Origin: Cryobacterium sp. SO1
GTDB taxonomy: Bacteria > Actinomycetota > Actinomycetes > Actinomycetales > Microbacteriaceae
Reading direction: 5' to 3'
DNA length: 64,000 bases
Assembly: GCF_004210215.2 (NCBI RefSeq)
Contig: NZ_CP067394.1
Location: 930,001-994,000 of the forward strand
Position 1 is the first letter of the stretch, and every line of letters begins with the position of its first letter. Below are positions 25,543 to 32,950 of the stretch, piece after piece. The translations under genes and the position numbers were made by a program. The notes beneath the pieces were generated by a model, which had not been told where the DNA came from, did not search any database, and saw nothing but the letters and a program-made list of their open reading frames with translations.

Positions 25543-26359
25543 GCGGTGCTTCTTTCTCGCAGAAGTTCTTGCGCTCGAGTGCGGCGCTGGGGATGAAAGT
25601 TGTGGCGAGGGCTTCGGACGCTCTGGCAACTAGGGCGACATCTGCGCCGACGAGCACGAATGTTGCCCCTGCTTCGACGTACGTACGCGCACTGTCAGGA
25701 TCGAATGCGTTAACCCCGACCGGTTTGCCGCTGCGTGCCACGTTCGTGATCGCGCGACGCACCGCCGCGACAACCTCAGGATGTGTTTGTTGGCCGATCA
25801 CGCCCATTGACGCGGCCAGGTCACTGGGCCCGACGAAGACCCCGTCAATGCCGGGGGTAGAGGCAATCTCGTAGGCATTCTCGACACCCTCCGCCGTCTC
25901 GACTTGCACGAAAACCGAGACGTGCTCCGCGGCATTGGCCAGGTAATTCTCGACTCGATTCCAGCGTGCCGAACGGGCGAGCGCGCTGCCGACCCCGCGG
26001 CGACCGGCGGGAGGGTACTGAGTTGACGCCGCGACGGCGCGCGCCTGGTCCTCCGTCGACACCATCGGCACAAGGATCGTCTGAGCTCCGAGGTCGAGCA
26101 CCTGCTTGATTACTATTGCATCGCCAGTCGGAACGCGAACGACAGGCGTGGCCGGATAGGCCGACACGGCGTGCAGCTGCGCGAGAACCGAGGTCAGCTC
26201 ATTGGGCGCGTGCTCCATGTCTATGAGGACCCAGTCGAGGCCTGAACCCGCCATGATCTCCGCCATGATCGCGGATCCGGAGCTCACCCATCCTCCGAAG
26301 AGGGGGCGGGACGCGGTAGCAAGTCGACGCCGGAGCGTCGGGCTCAGATGAAGCGACAT
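25535..26359 (-). CDS. hpaI: 4-hydroxy-2-oxo-heptane-1,7-dioate aldolase
   Basis: The 274-residue class II aldolase of the HpcH/HpaI family cleaves 4-hydroxy-2-oxoheptanedioate to pyruvate and succinate semialdehyde. Diagnostic parts are DWVLIDMEHAPNE, the Arg in VVRVPTGD, FVQVETAEGVEN with the metal-binding Glu, and DGVFVGPSDLAASMG with the metal-binding Asp. The start overlaps the hydratase stop by 16 bp. The C-terminal 15 residues are charged and extend slightly past the usual end. Confidence 0.9.
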   Translation of the reverse strand: MSLHLSPTLRRRLATASRPLFGGWVSSGSAIMAEIMAGSGLDWVLIDMEHAPNELTSVLAQLHAVSAYPATPVVRVPTGDAIVIKQVLDLGAQTILVPMVSTEDQARAVAASTQYPPAGRRGVGSALARSARWNRVENYLANAAEHVSVFVQVETAEGVENAYEIASTPGIDGVFVGPSDLAASMGVIGQQTHPEVVAAVRRAITNVARSGKPVGVNAFDPDSARTYVEAGATFVLVGADVALVARASEALATTFIPSAALERKNFCEKEAPHE

Positions 26360-27129
26360 GAGATGGTTCCCATCGGGCCATAGTCGGCGAGCACCGAGTC
26401 GCCCTTCTCAACCCACATCGGGCGGGTGAATGACCCCGAAAGAATGACCTCGCCGGCATCCAGCCGGGAGCCGTGCTGGTGGAGTTTGTTCGCCAGCCAT
26501 GCGACCCCTGTCGCTGGATGATTGAGCACCGCGGCCGCGACTCCTGATTCCTCTATCGTTTCGTTGCGGTAGAGCAGGGCGGAGACCCACCGGAGGTCGA
26601 CTGCGTCGGGCCGAGTCGGATTGCCGCCGAGTACCAATCCGCCATACGCGGCGTTGTCGCTGATGGTGTCGACGATCGTGCGGCCGTCGAGTTCGATGTG
26701 TGAATTGAGGATCTCGAGCGCCGGAGCGACATATTCCGTCGCTCGCAGAACATCGAACACAGTGCAGTGCGGTCCTTCCAATGCATCCTTCAGGATGAAG
26801 GCGAGCTCAACCTCAACTCGAACATTGGAGAATCGGTCGTGGGGAATCAGCGAGCCGTTTTTCCAGACGGTATCGTCGAACATCACGCCGTAGTCAGGCT
26901 CCGTGATGCCTGTCGCCTGCTGCATTGTGCGAGACGTGAGTCCGATTTTTCGGCCTACCAGGCGTCGTCCGGCGGCGAGTTGGCCGTCGCGCCAGACGCC
27001 CTGGATGGCGTACGAATCCTCCACCGTCGCCTCGGGATGACGGGCGGTGATGCGCGGGATGGTTGTCCCGTCACGGTCGGCCGCAGCTAGTTCCTCGGCG
27101 ATATGCGAGATGGTCGTTTCGGGAAGCAC
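26344..27129 (-). CDS. hpaH: 2-oxo-hepta-3-ene-1,7-dioate hydratase
   Basis: The 261-residue enzyme belongs to the hydratase/decarboxylase family (HpaH, MhpD, XylJ). It shows GRKIGLTSRTMQQATGI, EPDYGVMFDD and the metal-site strand VEVELAFIL followed later by PALEILNSHI. It adds water to the oxo-heptene-dioate to give the HpaI substrate. The start is GTG 27129 with TAGGAG upstream, 8 bp after the dioxygenase stop. HpaH rather than MhpD is inferred from the operon. Confidence 0.85.
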   Translation of the reverse strand: MLPETTISHIAEELAAADRDGTTIPRITARHPEATVEDSYAIQGVWRDGQLAAGRRLVGRKIGLTSRTMQQATGITEPDYGVMFDDTVWKNGSLIPHDRFSNVRVEVELAFILKDALEGPHCTVFDVLRATEYVAPALEILNSHIELDGRTIVDTISDNAAYGGLVLGGNPTRPDAVDLRWVSALLYRNETIEESGVAAAVLNHPATGVAWLANKLHQHGSRLDAGEVILSGSFTRPMWVEKGDSVLADYGPMGTISCRFI

Positions 27130-27137
27130 GGCGTCTC

Positions 27138-28295
27138 CTAGAGCTGGTGGCCGAGCTTGTACTCGCCCTGCTTGTATTCGGGGAGTTCGTCACCCGACCG
27201 GGTGTGGGAAAAGCCATCGGCCCCGATTGTGACGGCCATTTCACTGGCGTCGGTGCGGGCAACGACCGGCTGCGGATTGCCGTCCAGATCGAGCACAAGG
27301 GAAGCCTCTGTGTACCAGGACGGCACGACCGGATTACCCCACCAGTCACGGCGCTGATTGTCGTGCACGTCCCACGTGATGACAGGGTTGTCCGGGTCGC
27401 CGGTGTAGTAGTCCTGCGTGTAGATCTCCACCCGGTGGCCGTCCGGGTCGCGCAGGTAAAGATAGAACGCATTGGAGACGCCGTGCCGGCCCGGCCCACG
27501 CTCAATCGCATCCGATCGGCGCAGAGCCCCGAGCTTGTCGCAGATCGCGAGGATATTGTGCTTCTCGTGCGTGGAAAACGCGATGTGGTGCATACGTGGA
27601 CCATCGCCGCCCGTCATCGCGGTGTCGTGTACCGTCGGCTTGCGCCGCATCCACGCTGCGAAAACGGTGCCGTTTTCATCCTGGATGTCCTCCGTGACGC
27701 GAAATCCGAGGTCCTGCATGAACTTCACTGCACGAGGGACATCCGGAGTCACCTGATTGAAATGGTCCAGACGCACCAGCGCGCCCGGGGTGTGCAGATC
27801 GTAACGCCAGGCGAGACGCTCAACGTGTTCGACTTCATGGAAGAATTCGTGCGGGAATCCCAGCGGGTCTTCGACTCGAACGGACTCGCCGATACCATTC
27901 GTCCAGCCAGCGTCGCGTCGCTCGACGCGGCAACCAAGCTCGGTATAGAAGGCGACTGCCTTGTCGAGGTCCGCTGGCGTGCGAACGCGGTAGCTGATGA
28001 CGGCGACCGCCGCCACCGGTCCCTTTCGAAGAACGAGGTTGTGGTGGATGAACTCCTCGATCGAGCGCAGGTAGATGGCCTCTTCGTCTTCCTCGGTGAC
28101 GGCGAGGCCTAGGACATCGACGTAAAAGGCGCGAGAAGCGGCCAGATCGGTGACAACGAGTTCCATGTACGCGCATCGCAGAATGTCGGGGGCAGGTGCG
28201 CTCGGTGTCGGGACGGGATTATCACTGTAGATGGGCGCCTCCTGCGAGATGTAGAAGCCCGCGGTGGAGAGAGTGCGATCATGCATGTGTGTCAT
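27138..28295 (-). CDS. hpaD: 3,4-dihydroxyphenylacetate 2,3-dioxygenase (homoprotocatechuate dioxygenase)
   Basis: The 385-residue extradiol dioxygenase is very like the well-studied Fe(II) enzyme of Brevibacterium and the Mn(II) enzyme of Arthrobacter. It opens the ring of homoprotocatechuate. The metal ligands are visible: His in VRLDHFNQVTPDVP, His in MHHIAFSTHEKH and Glu in HRVEIYTQDYYTGD. The C-terminal lid region (DNQRRDWWGNPVVPSWYTEA) is intact. I start at ATG 28295, preceded by AAGGACG; the frame is open upstream, overlapping the next gene, without support. The metal, Fe or Mn, cannot be told from sequence. Confidence 0.93.
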   Translation of the reverse strand: MTHMHDRTLSTAGFYISQEAPIYSDNPVPTPSAPAPDILRCAYMELVVTDLAASRAFYVDVLGLAVTEEDEEAIYLRSIEEFIHHNLVLRKGPVAAVAVISYRVRTPADLDKAVAFYTELGCRVERRDAGWTNGIGESVRVEDPLGFPHEFFHEVEHVERLAWRYDLHTPGALVRLDHFNQVTPDVPRAVKFMQDLGFRVTEDIQDENGTVFAAWMRRKPTVHDTAMTGGDGPRMHHIAFSTHEKHNILAICDKLGALRRSDAIERGPGRHGVSNAFYLYLRDPDGHRVEIYTQDYYTGDPDNPVITWDVHDNQRRDWWGNPVVPSWYTEASLVLDLDGNPQPVVARTDASEMAVTIGADGFSHTRSGDELPEYKQGEYKLGHQL

Positions 28296-28332
28296 ATCAG
28301 CGTCCTTGCGTGATGTCTGATGGTCGGGGTGG

Positions 28333-29829
28333 TCAGTTCTTGCCGAAGGTGGGGTTGTGGGCCTCGCCGAGGGTGATGTGCACGGCCTGCTGGTCGGTGT
28401 AGAAATCGATCGAGCGATATCCGCCCTCGTGTCCGAGGCCGGAGGCCTTGACGCCGCCAAACGGTGTGCGGAGGTCGCGCACGTTGTTGCTGTTCAGCCA
28501 CACCATGCCGGCCTCGATTGAGCTCGCGAAGGTGTGGGCCCGCTTGAGGTCATTGGTCCACACGTAGGCGGCGAGCCCATACCTCACGCCATTCGCCAGC
28601 GCGAGCGCTTCGTCGTCGGTGTCGAATGGGGTGATCGCGACGACAGGGCCGAAGATCTCTTCTTGGAAGATGCGGGCGTCGGCAGACACATCGGCGAAGA
28701 CGGTGGGAGCCACGAAATTTCCCGTCGGGAACCCCTCGGGTCGACCGCCGCCGGCCACAAGGCGGGCCTCCAACTTGCCGATCTCGACGTAGCTCATAAC
28801 CTTGTCGAAGTGTTCCGGGTGAACGAGCGCCCCTACTTCGGTCGCAGGATCGTGCGGGTATCCGACCTTGATTCGTTTCGCCTGCGCCGCGTACCGCTCG
28901 ACAAACTCGGTGTAGACCGAGCGTTCGACCAAGATGCGCGAGCCGGCCGTGCACCGCTCGCCGTTGAGGGAGAACACGCCGAAGATCGTCGCGTCTATCG
29001 CGGCGTCGATATCTGCATCGGCGAACACGATTGCCGGTGATTTGCCGCCGAGCTCCATCGACAGGCCCTTGAGAAATGGTGCGGCGTTGCCAAAGATGGT
29101 CTGACCTGTGCGGCTCTCGCCGGTGAACGAGATCAGCGGCACGTCCGGGTGTTTCACCAGCGCGTCGCCGGCGTCTTCGCCGAGGCCGTTCACGAGGTTG
29201 AACACGCCTCGGGGGAGTCCTGCCTCTTCGAAAATTCCCGCCCACAGCGACGCCGACAGCGGGGTGAATTCGGCGGGTTTGAGAACGACCGTGTTGCCGG
29301 TGGCGAGCGCGGGGCCGAGCTTCCACGACTCGAGCATGAACGGGGTGTTCCACGGCGTGATGAGGCCTGCAACACCGATGGGCTTGCGGTTGACGTAGTT
29401 GAGCTGACGTCCGGGAACCTTGAAAGTATCGTCCGCTTGGGCGACGATGAGATCCGCGAAGAAGCGGAAGTTTTCGGCGGCGCGCCGTGCTTGGCCGAGT
29501 GCCTGCGTGATCGGCAAGCCGGAGTCATAGCTCTCCAGCTCGGCAAGCCGTTGATCGCGTGATTCGACAATGTCTGCAATGCGGTGCAACACACGGCTCC
29601 GCTCCCGCGGGAGCATTCGTGGCCATTTACCGTGGCCGAAAGCCGTCCTGGCGGAGGCAACCGCGAGATCGATGTCCGCCTTTTTCCCGGCGGCGGCGGT
29701 AGCGTAGTTTTCGTTCGTCACCGGGTCCAGCACGTCGAAGGTGTCGCCGTCGGCGGAGTCGACGAATGCGCCGTTGATGTAGTGCTGAATGTGACCGGGG
29801 AGATCTGCGGGAATGCGAGTTTCTACCAT
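28333..29829 (-). CDS. hpaE: 5-carboxymethyl-2-hydroxymuconate-6-semialdehyde dehydrogenase
   Basis: The 498-residue aldehyde dehydrogenase has ITPWNTPFMLESWKLGPAL, SFTGESRTG, GLSMELGGKSPAIVF and the catalytic Cys in NGERCTAGSRILVE, typical of HpaE and related semialdehyde dehydrogenases. It oxidises the ring-cleavage product of HpaD to the dicarboxylate. It lies 37 bp upstream of hpaD and 15 bp after the GntR gene. Assignment to HpaE over other aldehyde dehydrogenases rests on position and overall similarity. Confidence 0.88.
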   Translation of the reverse strand: MVETRIPADLPGHIQHYINGAFVDSADGDTFDVLDPVTNENYATAAAGKKADIDLAVASARTAFGHGKWPRMLPRERSRVLHRIADIVESRDQRLAELESYDSGLPITQALGQARRAAENFRFFADLIVAQADDTFKVPGRQLNYVNRKPIGVAGLITPWNTPFMLESWKLGPALATGNTVVLKPAEFTPLSASLWAGIFEEAGLPRGVFNLVNGLGEDAGDALVKHPDVPLISFTGESRTGQTIFGNAAPFLKGLSMELGGKSPAIVFADADIDAAIDATIFGVFSLNGERCTAGSRILVERSVYTEFVERYAAQAKRIKVGYPHDPATEVGALVHPEHFDKVMSYVEIGKLEARLVAGGGRPEGFPTGNFVAPTVFADVSADARIFQEEIFGPVVAITPFDTDDEALALANGVRYGLAAYVWTNDLKRAHTFASSIEAGMVWLNSNNVRDLRTPFGGVKASGLGHEGGYRSIDFYTDQQAVHITLGEAHNPTFGKN

Positions 29830-29844
29830 GTTGATTTCAGGTCC

Positions 29845-30522
29845 TCAGAGAATGCGGAGCCGGCTAGCTTCGTCGGGATGTTCGTGTTGGAGATAGGCGT
29901 CGAGCGTCGCGGAGTGGTGCTGTCGGGCAGCCCGCTCAATGTCGTCGAGCGGCGCCGACTGCGAGATGAGAGCCATGATGTTCTCGTGTTCGCGTACTGA
30001 CTCGCGGGCGCGGCCCGGGACGTAGCTGAATGTGGAGTCACGAAGACGTCCGAGCCGCGCCCACTCGGCGTTGACGAGTTCGTGAAGGCGCGGGTTCGGG
30101 CACGGTCCGATGAGAGCGGCGTGGAACTGCTGATTCAGCGCAGTGAACGCCGAGGGATCGAAGTGGTCGAGAGTCTCGATCATTTGGGCATTGATGGCTT
30201 GGGCGGCCCGGAGATCATCCGGTGTGAGCGCTCGCGCGGCGAGTGCCGTCGCGGATCCCTCCAGAATGCTCAGCGCCTCCATGCTGTCGCGGTACTGGGA
30301 GTCGTCGACCATCGCGACTCGTGCTCCGACGTTGTGGGAGAACTGGACGAGCCCTTCGGCCTCGAGCTGCCGAATGGCTTCGCGGACCGGGACGACGCTC
30401 ATGTCCAGCTCGCCGGCTATCGTTCCGAGCACCAGTCGGTAGCCGGGCGTGTAGACGTGTCCGGTGATGCGCTTTTTGATCCAGTGGTAGGCGACTTGGG
30501 ACTTGCTTGTGGTCGTTGTCAT
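29845..30522 (-). CDS. GntR-family (FCD) transcriptional regulator
   Basis: The 225-residue regulator has an N-terminal winged helix (about 10-75, with TIAGELDMSVVPVREAIRQL) and an all-helical FCD effector domain whose metal-type residues appear in FHAALIGPCPNPRLHELV and the C-terminal HENIMALI. FCD regulators sense small carboxylic acids. It lies inside the homoprotocatechuate operon between hpaG and hpaE and overlaps hpaG by 4 bp, so it is made with the enzymes it probably controls. Confidence 0.88.
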   Translation of the reverse strand: MTTTTSKSQVAYHWIKKRITGHVYTPGYRLVLGTIAGELDMSVVPVREAIRQLEAEGLVQFSHNVGARVAMVDDSQYRDSMEALSILEGSATALAARALTPDDLRAAQAINAQMIETLDHFDPSAFTALNQQFHAALIGPCPNPRLHELVNAEWARLGRLRDSTFSYVPGRARESVREHENIMALISQSAPLDDIERAARQHHSATLDAYLQHEHPDEASRLRIL

Positions 30523-32006
30523 GCGCCGACTCCATTCAATTCAGGCGGCGTGCGGGATGCCTCGTATTGGGCGCGCCACATCGCGTTCATCGGAAACAGG
30601 CCGTCGATGGCGTGTCCGCTCGCGACCTGCTCGGCAATCCAGGCATCTTCGTTCTCTTGGGTGAACGCATCGTGTGCGATTTCGAAGACGAGGGTCGGGG
30701 GAATTACGATCGCACCGTCTCCATCGGCAACGATGATGTCGCCGGGTTGAACCGTGGCACCACCACACGCGATCGTCACATCGACGTCCCAGGGAACATG
30801 TCGGCGGCCGAGGACGGCAGGATGGGCGCCTTTGGAGAAGACCGGGAGTCCGATTTCGGCGACGGCGTCAAAGTCGCGGACCCCACCATCGGTGATGACG
30901 CCAGCGGCCGACCGGGCCCGGGCTCGGAGGGCGAGAACATCGCCAAACGTGCCGGATCCGGTCTCGCCGCGTGCTTCGATGACGATTATTTCGCCGGGGG
31001 CGACTTCATCGAACGCGCGCTTCTGCGCGTTGTAACCGCCGCCGTGGGTAAGGAAGAGATCTTCGCGACCGGGAACGAATCGGAGGGTCTTCGCCGTGCC
31101 CACAATTTTCGTGTCTGGCCGATTGGCTGACACGCCCTCGATCACGCAGGCGTTGATCCCGCGCTTGCGCAGCTGCGCGGAGAGCCCCGCGGTGGGGATG
31201 GTCATCAGAAGGCTGCGCAGCTCTGGGGTGAGCAACGGGGGAGCGTCGGTGGGGGCTGCGGGCGTCAATCCGGCGGCCTCCACCGAACCCCACGCGTCGG
31301 CGCGTTGGACGTCGTCGGCCAGAGGAAGCGAACCGAGCCTTGCGTCGAAATCGTTCGTACCTTGGACCACCGTCGTAGTGAGACGCCCGGAACTCGGTGC
31401 TCCCCCTGCGGTCGGGGCGTCGACCTCGACCTCGACGACGTCGCCGGGGACAATCACGGATGAGCCCGCCGGAGTGCCAGTAAGAATCACGTCGCCTCGT
31501 TCCAGCGTGAAATGCTGGGACAGATCTGCCACGATCTGTGCAAGCGGAAACATCAGGTCGTCGGTTGTGGCATCTTGGCGGAGGTCGCCATTGACCCACG
31601 TTCGTACACGGATGGCTGCAGGGTCAATCGACCGGGCGTCGATGAGGTCGGGACCTAATGGCGTGTAGCCGTCGCCGCCTTTCGAACGAACATTGGACCC
31701 CTTGTCGTTCGTACGGAGGTCATAAAGCCCCAAATCGTTCGCGGCGGTGATGTGCGCGACGTGATCCCACGCATCCTCGAAACTGACGCGGCGGGCCGGG
31801 GAACCGATGATGAGAGCCACCTCGCCTTCGAAGGCAAGGAGCTCCGTGCCGGCAGGGCGCTCGACGGTGCTCCCGGATGAGGCGAGCGAACTGCTTGGCT
31901 TCAAGAAGTACGAGGGGCGGTCGGGACGTCGGCCTCGCTGGTCGGCTCGAGACGCATAGCTCAGGTGGACTGCGATGATTTTGCTCGGGCGGGCGATGCT
32001 TCCCAC
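30519..32006 (-). CDS. hpaG: Fused FAH-type decarboxylase/isomerase and RraA-like domain (HpaG role)
   Basis: The 495-residue protein joins two domains. Residues about 1-215 are a fumarylacetoacetate-hydrolase fold (ELLAFEGEVALIIG with metal-binding Glu, AANDLGLYDLR, GDVILTGTPAG), the decarboxylase/isomerase type used in homoprotocatechuate degradation. Residues about 265-480 are an RraA-like domain (THGGGYNAQKRA, TFGDVLALRARARSAAG, ITDGGVRDFDAV), as in hydroxymethylglutarate or oxaloacetate-acting aldolases. Classical HpaG has two FAH halves instead. GTG 32006 follows AGGAGG. It is the first gene of the operon. The work of the second domain is not known. Confidence 0.8.
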   Translation of the reverse strand: MGSIARPSKIIAVHLSYASRADQRGRRPDRPSYFLKPSSSLASSGSTVERPAGTELLAFEGEVALIIGSPARRVSFEDAWDHVAHITAANDLGLYDLRTNDKGSNVRSKGGDGYTPLGPDLIDARSIDPAAIRVRTWVNGDLRQDATTDDLMFPLAQIVADLSQHFTLERGDVILTGTPAGSSVIVPGDVVEVEVDAPTAGGAPSSGRLTTTVVQGTNDFDARLGSLPLADDVQRADAWGSVEAAGLTPAAPTDAPPLLTPELRSLLMTIPTAGLSAQLRKRGINACVIEGVSANRPDTKIVGTAKTLRFVPGREDLFLTHGGGYNAQKRAFDEVAPGEIIVIEARGETGSGTFGDVLALRARARSAAGVITDGGVRDFDAVAEIGLPVFSKGAHPAVLGRRHVPWDVDVTIACGGATVQPGDIIVADGDGAIVIPPTLVFEIAHDAFTQENEDAWIAEQVASGHAIDGLFPMNAMWRAQYEASRTPPELNGVGA

Positions 32007-32103
32007 GTTGTGCGCCTCCTTGCGTCGTGGTCATCGCCCTTCGGGGCAATATCTGAAATCGTATATCATCTCAGTCGCAATTGGCAATCCGGATCACAAT
32101 CCA
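32007..32103 (-). promoter_or_regulatory. Promoter region of the homoprotocatechuate operon
   Basis: The 97-bp gap between the IclR gene stop and hpaG is AT-richer than its surroundings around 32050-32075 and contains ATCGTATATCAT (32057-32068), which resembles FCD-GntR operators of the GTATAC type. No firm -35/-10 can be named. Binding by the GntR protein is a guess. Confidence 0.35.
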
Positions 32104-32808
32104 CTAGCCCCCAAAGGAATCGCGGATTGCGCGAGCCGCGATATGCAAGCGGGCCGCGATGGCGGCGACGTCGGCCTGTGCTGCAACGTAGACCACGGCT
32201 ACGGCGGCGGGGCGCTGCCCGCGTATGCGAAGCGACACGGCTACCGAATGGACATTCGGGATGACCTCGTCGTGGCTGGTTGCGTATCCCGCGAGGCTGG
32301 CCGCCATCACGTCGGCGGATAGCGCAGATCCGGCGCCGTGGATCCACTCGTTCGGGTCCATTTCGGAGAGTATCGCCTTCCCTGGGGCCCCGGCGAAGAT
32401 GGAGTGGCGGGCTCCGGGGCGCTGGGCCACGCTGGCAATCGCATGACGTGGTTCGACGCCGACGAGGGTTGTGCACTCATCTCCGTCGAGGACGACGAGG
32501 AAGCACGTCATGCCCAAATCGTTGGCCGCGGCGGTGAGCTGGGGAAGCGCCTTGGCCTGAAGGTCCTGGGAGACTCCTGCGGCGAGTGTCGCCATTCGCG
32601 GGCCCAGGGTGACGATCCCACTTGAGTCTCGCGATACCAGCTTGTGGTCTTCCAGTGTGCGCAGCAGGCGATACGCGATGGATCGGTGAACCGTTAGGTG
32701 GGCGGCGAGATCGTCAATCGTCATCGGGGTGCGTGCGTCCGCGAGGATTTCGAGGATTTGGATGCCGCGACTCAGTGTCTGTGAACCGGGAACGGGTCTC
32801 TCGCCCAA
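32104..32808 (-). CDS. IclR-family transcriptional regulator
   Basis: The regulator has a winged helix (TIDDLAAHLTVHRSIAYRLL) and an effector domain with the PGARHSIFAGAPGKAIL segment near the centre. I start at TTG 32808: GGAGG lies 6 bp before it, the resulting 234 residues are a normal IclR length, and earlier in-frame starts would place the perfect operator at 32893-32909 inside the coding region. A GTG at 32847 is the alternative. It is divergent from the FAD hydroxylase and upstream of the homoprotocatechuate operon on the same strand. Confidence 0.8.
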   Translation of the reverse strand: MGERPVPGSQTLSRGIQILEILADARTPMTIDDLAAHLTVHRSIAYRLLRTLEDHKLVSRDSSGIVTLGPRMATLAAGVSQDLQAKALPQLTAAANDLGMTCFLVVLDGDECTTLVGVEPRHAIASVAQRPGARHSIFAGAPGKAILSEMDPNEWIHGAGSALSADVMAASLAGYATSHDEVIPNVHSVAVSLRIRGQRPAAVAVVYVAAQADVAAIAARLHIAARAIRDSFGG

Positions 32809-32892
32809 TCTTGCCCTCCGTGTGTGGTGTCGCTCGAGTTCTTGCACTGCGAGGTTATCGCGTCTAGCATCATGTTCAGTAGTAGATCGTAG

Positions 32893-32909
32893 TGTTCGAT
32901 TATCGAACA
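32893..32909. promoter_or_regulatory. Perfect 17-bp palindrome, probable IclR operator
   Basis: TGTTCGAT-T-ATCGAACA is a perfect inverted repeat with 8-bp arms, between the divergent IclR and hydroxylase genes. It closely resembles the GTTCGATAATCG-type sites bound by IclR regulators of aromatic catabolism (PcaU, PobR, PcaR). Confidence 0.7.
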
Positions 32910-32950
32910 TAGCGTGTAGGTCTGACAACGTAGTCGGGAAGAAATGGGCG

